Source: Didymodactylos carnosus (taxonomy: Eukaryota; Rotifera; Eurotatoria; Philodinida; Philodinidae). Taken from it: DNA of 29,242 nt. Location of the stretch: assembly GCA_905250885.1 (NCBI GenBank), contig CAJNOQ010001700.1, forward strand, positions 1-29,242. The letters run 5' to 3'. A program made the position numbers and the translations under genes. Below are positions 20,698 to 29,242 of this stretch, piece by piece. The notes beneath the pieces were generated by a model. The model ran no database searches and was not told where the DNA came from. It was given only the letters and a program-made list of their open reading frames with translations. Every line of letters begins with the position of its first letter. The stretch's first letter is position 1.

Positions 20698-22077
20698 AAT
20701 TGATACTCTGTTTCTGCAATACTCGCAGCATCTATGAAACATTTCAGAGCAAGTTGAAAATTCTTTGCACCCCTATTACACTGACCGAGACATATGTTTA
20801 ATTGTAATGTTTGAACACTAGCGGGTGTTTCATAAGTCTTGTATTAAATATCGAACATTATTTCTGCATGTTGCCGATTTCTTGAAGGATTAATTATTTT
20901 TTCACTGGAAAGAGCAAAGTCTGAACTTCAAACAAAAACATAGAAAACAAAATTTTTGCGATTGACTTTGAGGAAGACAAAGTTCAATACTAAACATCGC
21001 CATAACAACACCTCGAGTTTCTATAATTATATAATTTTAAACGTATTCTGTTACAGGGAAAAATACGTTTGATGCGAGAGATACGTTTGAAGAGGGCGAA
21101 AATGGCAAGAGCTTTTCTGGTGACGTTTAGTACTGTACTTTTTCTTCATCAAAGTGCTTAATAAATATGTTAAAAGTATAAATTCAGACAGTGAAATTAG
21201 ATTAACAGAAAATAATAAAGAGCAAATCATTAATTAATTTATATTACATAAAACCTATTGAAAAACAGATTAGTGAATTATTAATCGGATTTAACAAGGT
21301 ATGTACATGATCCTGTTCATTTTCTGGATATCTCATCTATACACTTTCAGATTGTTCCGTTATAATGGCTTCGATTGTTTAATGAATATGAACTTGAAAT
21401 GTTATTCAGCAAGTCATCTCACTTGCTGTGTTTTTCTCCACTTGATCGTTTTTCAATGCTTTATTTCAGAACAATTGAAGTATCGTCTTTTTTTAGGGTA
21501 TTTGTGGTGTAACATATTCAACCTTTAAGGCTGACATCCAGCTTTAGAGTTATGTGTATTTAACCTTTTTGATCACAATCAGGAATAGAAAGATGAAAAC
21601 AATCTGTCCGATTCCTGGTTTTGCCCTTCGTACTTCGTTGTTTAATGCGAAATATTCGAGCGTAAGTTGGTGCTTTATACTATTATGTAGTGTCACGTAT
21701 TGTTGATTCAATACCGGTCGTGTGACATCTGATACTTATGGCGCTATTTTCTGATCATGTATCAGACTCTCGTGTTTATTCAAGTGTAAATACTTGTACA
21801 CGACTTACTCTTAGTATTTCGTTATTTAAGCGTACCCCTTCCCTCATTTTTGACTTTCCGTAGAAATGCTGTGAAATAAAAACTAAAATTCACTAAGGAT
21901 TCATATTTTCAGAATTGATTGGAAATTCAATGAAGCACGTTCGTTTTTGTTTCACGTTTTTAACTATTGGCGTTCACCAGTTTTCCAGAAAACTCGGTTT
22001 TTCATTGGACCACGTAGCAACCCCCTTAAATTTCTTACGATCGAGTTAAAAATTTTACCATGGTACTCAAGGTCATT
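20698..22077. other. Intergenic, no gene seen
   Basis: AT-rich and without splice-supported coding. The open frame 21301-21528 is hydrophobic because of T-rich codons and matches nothing I know. A hairpin TGTCACGTATTG...CAATACCGGTCGTGTGACA lies near 21690-21727. Confidence 0.35.
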
Positions 22078-23109
22078 CATTTCAGACAGAACCAATCGGT
22101 CGATACTATGAACGATCCGTTTTCTTGTATTTATATTGAAATAAACAAATCATAATCTAACAACTATATGATTTGCCTCACCTTCGTTTTTTCTTATGAT
22201 GTTTTCTTTTCGAAAAAGTGAAAATACTATTTGATACCTTTTGAAAAACGATAATAATTATTTGACACGCTATATTTTTCGATCTTTTCGAACTAGTGTT
22301 GTATCCATTTGATGAATTTTTTCCTATTACTTTCTTGACTATTTAATGCTGGTTCTATTCCTATTTTATACAGCATACATCCTAGGTCAACTGTCAGTAT
22401 TTTCCATGTAATGGTTCGTGATATTTATTAAGCCGATCGACTGAAATTCGGTGAGGCTTATTCTGTTTCACTACAAAAAATTCTTCTTTCTTCCGCATCC
22501 TATTTTCTGCTTCGAGTCAGCCACCCATTCTCAGCTATCACTCACTAATCGTACAGATTTGGGAAAAAGGTCATTCGACAGTGCAAGAGAGGCAGGTGAA
22601 ACAGCTGAAGTTATTTTTTCGAAACAACTTTTAATTATTAAGTAATGAGTTTCAAAAGCTGAACATATTCTCAATAATCTTTCTATGAGATAATTAATTA
22701 TCACGTGAAACTTCATATATATTCAGTATGAATAGTGTCGAGTGATTCATTAAGTAGTCACGTGCTATTTATCAGTCTATACTTCTGTATAGTTTGGTGC
22801 GTTTATAGTCTGAAACATTACTACCGATAAAATGCGTCATATGTTTATTACTAGAACACTGCAGTGTTCTGACCGTATTTAAGGGATTCAAGCGGTGTCT
22901 AAAGTCTTTCTAAGGTATGTTTCACTCCGTCGGGTTTCTAATCTGCCCGTAGGATAGTTGGCATCTAGTATTTCTTTAGCTAATATTCGTAATGATGTTC
23001 TCTTTTTCCCATTTGACCGTTATTTCATCTTCATTATTGTTACGTTCGTTGGAATTGTATGTAGCCGTTCTTGAGATGTTGATAGATCGATAAGATCGGT
23101 CGCGCTGAT
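22078..23109. repeat. Dispersed repeat, copy 2, interrupted by ~540 bp
   Basis: 22078-22428 and 22969-23109 together match 2430-2907 in order. The break falls inside GATATTTATATTTCTTT of the uninterrupted copy. Both arms are in the same orientation, as expected of an insertion into this copy (or, less simply, a deletion from the other). Confidence 0.7.
22429..22968. mobile_element. Probable insertion within the dispersed repeat
   Basis: This ~540-bp segment is absent from the 2430-2907 copy. Its left end can form a hairpin (TAAGCC...GGCTTA, about 22429-22459) and its right end another (CGGGTTTCTAATCTGCCCG). It contains an 18-bp perfect palindrome (22853-22870). There is no coding frame, no long terminal inverted repeat and no clear target duplication, so the class of element is unknown. 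Confidence 0.45.
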
Positions 23110-24148
23110 AATTCAATGGATTTTAAAAGAAAAATTTTCAGGTTTTTCCGAGATGCGCTGACGGTTTTTGACAAGAGGTCCCCGAGTGTTTTCCATCATT
23201 TCCACAAAAATTCGACGACGATTCGAGGTAGTACTCTTGGTGTACTTCACGAAACCATAGAGAGCCCTTCAAACGGACCATCTTCGGTTGCAGCAACCTC
23301 TTTGGAAAACGGCCGATGACGTTTTGTCTACGTCTAAAGAATAAACTATTTCTAGAGAACGCTTAACTCAAACAAGTTCAAATTTTTATCATAGATAGTA
23401 CTCATACCAAGACAGGTCTGGTAAGAGTTTAAGCTCATTAGCATTTGATTTGACGGAATTATAGCGTAAGCAAAATTTTCGACTGGAAAATCGCTTTTCT
23501 CCGTATTTTACGACCTTTTCTGCAAGCGCTCTTGCGTTGAGGAAAAGCACTTCGGAAAAAATGTCAAGAGACACATGTTCAGGACATATTTCTCTATCTG
23601 CTCTGAAAATGTGAGAAACATTTGTCAAAGTTCCTTGAGCAACTTAGTTAGTCCTATCGTGCACTGCCTCTTAAGGAGTGTCCCCCTCAGGAAAAAACTT
23701 TTTTATCTTACATGCGATTTTGAGGGCGCTTTCAGTGACTAATGCTTACTGTCCTACCAGCTTATGCTAAGGATTCGAGATCGAAACGTTGAAGCGCTGC
23801 CGAGATAGCGCGCGACAAGGGGCAAAATGGGGCTCTTAGCAAAAACGTAAAGACTTTTTTGTTGGAATGTGCAGAAAGCTGCGAGTGGCCTCAAATGAAA
23901 GCAGACACCTAAATCTAAAATTTGAGGCTCGGCGATTTTTGAATTTGCTTCCGTTCATTCCCTACACGTATTTTAAATCAGACCTCTGAAAATAACCCTA
24001 ATTCGGCGGAGTATTTGCTAATTAGAAAATCTTTAGCAATGTTCGGTTGGTTAGGCTCGCCACTAGACCGTCTAGTGTATCGTGGTACAAAATCTGATGT
24101 ATAAAAATCTTATATAAATAAATGAATAAAAGTAGAACAATTCATGAT
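23110..24148. other. Intergenic, no gene seen
   Basis: Slightly richer in G+C than the flanks. Open frames at 23116-23319 (plus) and 23389-23628 (minus) have no recognisable domain, no supporting splice sites and no poly(A) signal. I see nothing else. Confidence 0.35.
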
Positions 24149-24453
24149 TAGTACGTGGTCAAAGGACATGAACTGCGTCAAAAGGTGATTTTTGGCCACT
24201 GAAATTGATTGCATGAAAAGTTCACAGAAATTTGCTTTCAAGCTTTTAGCCATGAATCCAAAAGGTCAGCTGAATTCTTCCAGTCAATTCTGAGAAAACT
24301 GTTTTTTCTCAGAATTGACTGGAAGAATTCAGCTGACCTTTTGGATGCATGGCTAAAAGCTTGAAAGCAAATTTCTGTGAACTTTTCATCCAATCAATTT
24401 CAGTGGCCAAAAATCACTTTTTGACGCGGTCCATGCCCTTGGTTCATGTACTA
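24149..24453. mobile_element. Hairpin MITE with 148-bp arms and TA target duplication
   Basis: The left arm 24151-24298 and right arm 24304-24451 are inverted copies around a 5-nt loop (CTGTT). By eye the inner ~120 bp differ at about 3 positions and the outer ~27 bp at about 7. The ends are GTAC...GTAC, flanked by TA at 24149-24150 and 24452-24453, the target duplication of Tc1/mariner-like elements. There is no coding capacity. A transcript would form an almost perfect long hairpin. Confidence 0.8.
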
Positions 24454-24794
24454 GATGTGTGTTTCTCAACTCTTCTATCATCCATGTTATGCGCCACTGT
24501 TTGAGAGATTATTTTAAAACTTCTACTACTAGGTCTTTTTATAAATTAAAATTTACACAAGCAAATGTTCACTGTTTTTAAGTTACTGAATTTGGTTTGT
24601 GAAAGCGTTCTTACGTTCTATAATACAGTTTCAATTTCCAAAAACAAAAGCAAATAAGACAATAAAATTATATCATTAAATTTTGCCTTGTTTTTACCAT
24701 CAAGCCAAGTAGAGAGAGTGTTTCATCATGTGGATCTGAGTAGTTGAGAGTCTTTTGCGTACACAACGATCGTTTAATGTGTTGAACGCTGATA
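24454..24794. other. 3' flank of the death-domain gene, no other feature seen
   Basis: AT-rich. It includes the region just beyond the minus-strand TAA at 24795-24797. No TTTATT (minus-strand AATAAA) was found close to the stop, so the poly(A) site is undefined. Confidence 0.3.
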
Positions 24795-26035
24795 TTAATG
24801 AACGATTGTTTTTCGTCGTTCCAACAGCGCTTTTGCTACTGCAATACTTTTTCTCGACCGCATATGGTCGAGCGGTGATGATGGTCCTTTTGATTGCTAA
24901 AATAAAAATATTTAGTTCAAATAATTCAATTTTAGTTTTACTTCAAAAGCGACTTACCGGTCGATATTTATCAAACATTCCCAAGGACGTGTAAACGTAT
25001 GTATCACGAGTTCTTATGGCCCCACTATTGATTTTCTCGAATAATCGATTCAATTTTCGATTTAACTCGTTTATTTCCCTTTGTCGTGGATCTTGCTCTT
25101 CTCTATCATCTCTGCCGTCAAAACGAGCACTTCTACTAGGTAAAACTACACGGTTTTCTACCAAGCTAACGAGATCAAAACGATGAATCTGTTTTAAGGT
25201 TGATAAAATATCGTCAATTTTTGCCCGTATGTGATGTCGACGCCATTTCAATAACGATGCCATCACTTGCTCCTAAAAAATTATTTATTTTTATTTACAA
25301 TAGTGATCAGTGAATTAATGAAAATCTAACATTATATGCAGTTCGAATGTTACCTTTACAACGTTTCCTCGTTGATATTTCTTATCTATTCGGTCCACAT
25401 CGTTTTCTTTTTCTTCATCCCCCCTCTCCGGATAAAATGGCAGTGCGTAATAGAAACGTTGCCAGTCGTGTCCGAGATGTTTTGAGAGAAGATGAATCGT
25501 CTTTGATAGATCATCTAGAACGAAGAGTGTTACAATATCATCGACTTTTCTGAGAGTTATACTAACCATTAGGTTTTGTTAGCATCGGTAGCGAGTAATA
25601 AATCTTTTTCCCTAACGCATTCGATGAACGAAGTTTGTAAATGTCTCTCAACACATGCAATGCTCCATCAAGTCGATTAAATTCGTTTTCTCTAAGCTCT
25701 TTTTCTTGTAGTGTCATTTGCACCTGAGTCTCCAGCTGGTTGACGATCAATTTCATTTTGTCAATGTCATTTTTCAATTGCTCGAAGTAATTGACACGTG
25801 ATTGAACGATGTTCATCTGATTTTTTAGTTTTGGTAGTTCGTTTTCAACTTGACGCATTTCATACTGAAACTTTTCGATAAACTTAGGAAATTTTGATCG
25901 AATTTTTTCACATTGCTCTTCGCAGACTTCATAAGTTAAACGTTTTGAGATGTACCTACGCTCCGTTTCATTCAGTTTTGTTTCTAAACTGTCAACTTTC
26001 ATTCGATTTTCGTCGTATTCAGTTTCCATTTTCAA
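24795..26035 (-). CDS. Coiled-coil and death-domain protein (four exons)
   Basis: Minus-strand exons 26035-25617, 25549-25354, 25272-24958 and 24896-24795 join in phase through introns of 67, 81 and 61 bp (the first has a TGCTAAC branch-like site; the third donor is GTAAGT), giving 341 aa. Residues 1-137 are a charged heptad-type coiled coil (ETKLNETERRYISKRLTYE). About 150-243 is a death domain split by an intron: LSKHLGHDWQRFYYALPF, then EQVMASLLKWRRHHIRAKID and LSTLKQIHRFDLVSLVE, with signature Trp167 and Trp213. The tail is Arg- and Lys-rich. Death domains join like domains in apoptotic or innate signalling complexes, so an adaptor role is likely; no enzyme domain is seen. The start ATG follows a strong acceptor by 24 nt. 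If a cis exon exists upstream, the frame extends at least ten codons further. I cannot name an orthologue. Confidence 0.75.
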
Positions 26036-26077
26036 CAGCTTTAATGCATGAGCGTCTGCCTAGAAGGAAAAAGTAAA
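26036..26077 (-). promoter_or_regulatory. 5' leader and splice acceptor of the death-domain gene
   Basis: On the minus strand, TTACTTTTTCCTTCTAG ends at 26060 and the exon begins at 26059, 24 nt before ATG 26035-26033. No in-phase upstream exon with a start was found in the next 500 bp, so this may be a spliced-leader acceptor. Confidence 0.45.
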
Positions 26078-26198
26078 TCTGTATTTAGAAGAGAGTTAGA
26101 ATTTTAAATGGATGGAAAAGAAAATAATCGTTTAACCTATAGCTCCCAAGACAACTTTTTTGCCACCGAAGCAACGAGAGCAGCTCAAAAATTCGCAG

Positions 26199-26585
26199 TG
26201 CGATCGTGATAACGTGTTCTCTGTCAGTCTCGCGAAACAAGATGCGATCTTTTCTCGTGTTTATATCAAAACTACTCGCTGTCAGCGAGTGGTTTTGATA
26301 AGTTGATTTGACAAGTTGTCAAATGTTTAGTTTAGAATTACATATCTGGAACAAAAGCATCGGGTTTTTTCTTTTCAAGAATAAGTAACCATATTTTCAC
26401 TAACAAAGACGAAAATTTATCTTCTTCAAATAACAAATTCGGAAACAGTCACTCACTGTTTCCGAAGACTTTACTCTGATCGCTGGGTTTTTGGCGATTC
26501 CCACTCACGGAGTCGCATTGTTCTTGCTGCGATCGAACAGACAATAGGACGATGTAAGATCTATATGTTAATTAGGATGCGATCG
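26199..26585. promoter_or_regulatory. Cluster of TGCGATC(G/T) motifs and perfect hairpins upstream of the death-domain gene
   Basis: TGCGATCG occurs at 26199, 26528 and 26578, and TGCGATCT at 26243. Between them lie three compact hairpins: 26264-26300 (18-bp arms, one mismatch), 26306-26324 (9-bp arms) and 26438-26466 (12-bp perfect arms, 5-nt loop). The cluster lies 140-530 bp upstream of the gene, so it is a candidate promoter or outron region, though repeat debris is an alternative. Confidence 0.4.
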
Positions 26586-26663
26586 TTTTTTCTCATTGCG
26601 ACTCTTATCTGCCTCTGTTGTTTACAGTCGAAAGAACTAGTCTAGTTAATACTGTTGTTTTGT

Positions 26664-28394
26664 CCACAATAATTTTGATTTTCTTGGCATAAGACGTGTC
26701 AGACTGATGTTTCAAACATAGTCCGTCAGTTAGTTTCACAAAAATTTGATGAGATTTTTCACGTGTTGGGTATCAATCCCGATTTTCAGAAAACAATAAA
26801 ATTACATAAACAACTATCCGTTTCAAAATACAAGCGCAGTGGATATTTTTTGAATAATTCTTGATAGAAAGCAGCTAGATAGCTTCGGTTTTCACCATGC
26901 AAAAGAGAAGGGTTGGAGACATGTTTCCGCAAGCAGAATTATTTTCAGAAGAGTTTTCTGAAACAGGCTTTTTAGGAGATCTCTGAAGAACCAGGTCCTG
27001 TGTAAAAATTTTCCAACAGGATCATGTTGCCAGTTTTCATGGGGTGATAGCCCGGGATGTGCTCTTGAAAATGGCGGTCAAACGAGACATAGATTTTCTA
27101 TTAATGGATTTTCCAGAAACCCTTTCCGAAAGCCTTAGAGTTCTATAAAATCTCTTTCTAGATCAGGTAAATAGGATTCAGAATAGCCTAAATGATGTAC
27201 ATACATATTTTAAACTCGTTCTGATGTATTTTGAGTGAATAGTGAATTTTTTAAAAACAGCCTGAAAACCGTAATTTTCGTAAAAATCCTTTTATCGCTA
27301 GATTTTTAGAACTTTTTGTAAAACGCAAATATTGCCACGAGACTCAGCATGATCGATTACCTATAGTCCATTGGCTTTCAAGGATACCAATAGTCAGCAG
27401 GTGCCAGTCTGGGGACACGTAGGAAATACGGTACAACGCCAAAGTCGTAGAAAATTTAGGTCTCGTCTGACTGCAATTTTCAGGAGCACATCCCGGGCTA
27501 TCCGTCCATGAAAAATGTCAACAAGATCTCATTGAAAATTTTTTACACGTGACCATTTCTATAAGACACATAACCAACTTTTACACACCCTTACTCTGTA
27601 ATACATGGATAAAAACAGCGCATATGTTCCTGGATCGAGCTATAAGTTTTCCGAAAAACTCGCGGTTATCGAAGTAAATTTCTTCTAAAATCTAGTTTTC
27701 TCAAGCCCGAAGCATTAGTATTTAAAAGAAAGGTCACATTTGGAATCAGTACACGAAACCGCATCGAATGATTTATAATTTATTAGTTTTCCAAATAAAA
27801 AATGTTTTGACAAAAATTTAGGTGAAGGATCTCCCCTCAGGGATTTTCCATCAAAAAAAATTTTTTCTCGAATTGCACTTTTTTTTATCAATCATATTTT
27901 CTGAGCAGTAGAAACACATATTTGTACGAAAAAAATGTGTTTTTGGCGAAACATGTGCTTATAGAAATTGCTCACTATGGCAACACCAAGAGATTTTAAA
28001 GCACATACTTTACAATCTTTACACTACCTTTCCTCATATTTTCTATTATCTGCTATGATTTCTTTTTGCTCATTCATTTTTTTTGTATTTTCGGTTAAAT
28101 CAAGATAATATCTGTACAATACCATCTTCGCCTATGTAATGGCTTGTCTGCTTTTGGAGATGGTGATATATTTTCTTCAATAAATATAGTTTAAATTTAC
28201 CTTATTTCGAATAAATTAATTGTTTTGGTTATGTAGTCTTATGGAAATGTGAGGAAAAATGTTTTCCAAAAATTTTGAGTAATATTTCTGGCGTGAAAAA
28301 TCCCATATGGAATTTTCGTGAAACGAACTGATGGACTCTGTTTCAAACATCACTCTGACACGTTTTATATAAAACAAAATCAAAATTATTGTGG
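26664..28394. mobile_element. Nested inverted-repeat element (~1.7 kb)
   Basis: The outer arms 26664-26763 and 28292-28394 are inverted copies at roughly 80% identity (CCACAATAATTTTGATTTT..., GACGTGTCAGA, GATTTTTCACG). Inside, 27000-27099 and 27449-27548 form a second inverted pair of similar divergence (GTGTAAAAATTTT, ATAGCCCGGGATGTGCTC). No coding frame was recognised between them. It could be a non-autonomous DNA element with long terminal repeats, or two foldbacks, one inserted in the other. No target duplication was identified. Confidence 0.6.
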
Positions 28395-28860
28395 AATAAA
28401 AACGACCTTCACTAAATCTTTGGCAACTGGAGTTAAGATCAACGTTAACATCTGACGAAAGATATCTGCGCCACGATTCTGTGTCATATAGCGCCCGTAA
28501 ACCGCGATAATTTTAAAACTTCAAAAAGAATTGTCATACCACAGATCACTACAAGGGTCACCGGACGACTTTGCAACACGAGAACAATCGCTACAGGAAG
28601 AAGTTGTCAAGTCGCAATTGCCAATTAGAAGCTATTTTCAAAATAAGAGCTGGGCGCGACTCTTTTAACGATCGCGTTGTGGGTAGTGCGAATATAAGAC
28701 TACAGCGGTGCCGCGAGTACGTTAAGGAGTTGACTTGAACATGTACAATATCGATGGAATAGTTCGAGAAGTCGTCGTTATCTAAATGGCGATGGTTTAG
28801 CACACCATTTCGAATTAGTGCCGTCCAGTGCCTGAATACACGATATAAATTTTTGGCATG
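28395..28860. other. Intergenic, no gene seen
   Basis: Moderately G+C-rich around 28550-28760. A minus-strand open frame (28591-28803) has no recognisable domain. Nothing else was seen. Confidence 0.3.
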
Positions 28861-28864
28861 CGAC

Positions 28865-29011
28865 TAGGACTGTAAAAGTTACCGTTACTTCTTTGGCCGT
28901 TATCGACAACGGTAACTGAAAAGTCAGTTATCGTTAAAACAACGGTAACTGTGTTTCCAGTTACCGTTGAAATAATGGTAGCTATCAGTTAGTTAACTTT
29001 GTGGTAACTAT
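28865..29011. repeat. Palindromic CAGTTACCGTT / AACGGTAACTG cluster
   Basis: AACGGTAACTG (about 28908 and 28941) and its complement CAGTTACCGTT (about 28959) recur with variants, starting at TAGGACTGTAAAAGTTACCG. The style matches the CGTTAC-rich MITE at 3586-3906, but no matching right terminus or target duplication was found. Confidence 0.45.
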
Positions 29012-29062
29012 TTTTTAAGTATGGCAGAAATATCCAGGCAGCGGCTTAAAATGGCTTCCAAA

Positions 29063-29242
29063 TAGTGGCGTAACCAGGGGTGGGCTAGACCGGGCACCGG
29101 GAGAAACAAAAAATAATTATTTCCACTAACGAGGAAAGGACACCAAGTGATAAATCGCTTCTAGCTTAAAACTTAGCGAACAATAGGTAATCGAGTGTGC
29201 TGATTCCGAATACTAACATGAGACGGGCCGCTAGGCCTCCAA
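29063..29242 (+). mobile_element. Possible terminus of a hAT-like element running off the window
   Basis: TAGTGGCGTAACCAGGGGTG followed by GGCTAGACCGGGCACCGGG resembles hAT transposon ends (CAGTGGCGTAAC or CAGGGGTGGGC types). The other end is beyond the window, so this cannot be verified here. Confidence 0.25.

Noticed and set aside
21301-21528. Possible small membrane protein
   Set aside because: Hydrophobicity comes from T-rich codons. There is no start context, poly(A) signal or family resemblance.
25550-25566. A 17-bp intron (GTTAGT...CTCAG) between the coiled-coil and death-domain exons
   Set aside because: Too short to splice. The GTTAGG donor at 25616 gives a 67-bp intron with a branch-like TGCTAAC and correct phase.
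28591-28803. Minus-strand open frame near the right edge
   Set aside because: No recognisable domain. It lies in moderately GC-rich DNA where chance open frames are expected.
1-29242. tRNA, rRNA or spliced-leader RNA genes
   Set aside because: No convincing tRNA B-box (GGTTCGANNCC) with a matching cloverleaf, no rRNA-like block and no leader sequence were recognised on either strand by eye.

Overview
The window is AT-rich animal nuclear DNA, most likely from a bdelloid rotifer (Rotaria/Adineta group). Three things point there. Genes are sparse and split by short GT-AG introns, with coding frames that continue correctly across each junction. Two tandem genes encode the N-terminal module, R-S-ExE ADP-ribosyltransferase (ART) core and C-terminal TPR repeats of a family strongly expanded in bdelloids. 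Coding exons are also preceded by splice acceptors with no visible upstream exon, as expected where spliced-leader trans-splicing occurs. This assignment rests on recognising families by eye, not on a database search.

Layout. 1-168: 3' end of an unidentified plus-strand gene. 1751-2314: two-exon cis-CaaD-like tautomerase. 2.4-13 kb: almost gene-free, filled with repeat remnants: a dispersed repeat also present at 22-23 kb, an 8-bp-TSD hAT-type MITE (3586-3906), a GC-rich hAT-like remnant (4391-4619), two copies of a transposon ORF fragment (5218-5454 and 9579-9819), an inverted-repeat foldback (7924-8475), and a decayed Ulp1/C48-like cysteine peptidase gene (9223-10200). 13004-19082: two tandem plus-strand ART-TPR genes. 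19.4-19.85 kb: minus-strand TPR pseudogene. 19904-20697: 0.8-kb foldback element. 22078-23109: second copy of the dispersed repeat, split by about 540 bp. 24151-24451: near-perfect 148-bp-arm hairpin MITE flanked by TA. 24795-26035: minus-strand coiled-coil plus death-domain gene with four exons. 26.2-28.4 kb: clustered small palindromes, then a nested inverted-repeat structure. The last 400 bp hold further repeat ends.

How the genes may work together. The two ART-TPR paralogues differ in a telling way. The downstream protein keeps the full R-S-E-x-E signature. The upstream one has Asn in the Arg position and carries an extra N-terminal ubiquitin-like/PB1-like domain, so it may be a pseudoenzyme or regulator of its neighbour. 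Only 273 bp separate them, with a poly(A) signal followed by a splice acceptor in the gap, which suggests polycistronic transcription resolved by trans-splicing. The TPR pseudogene next door looks like a remnant of a related gene. The death-domain gene is a plausible signalling adaptor, but nothing in the sequence ties it to the ART genes. All exon structures were deduced by hand from splice consensus and phase.
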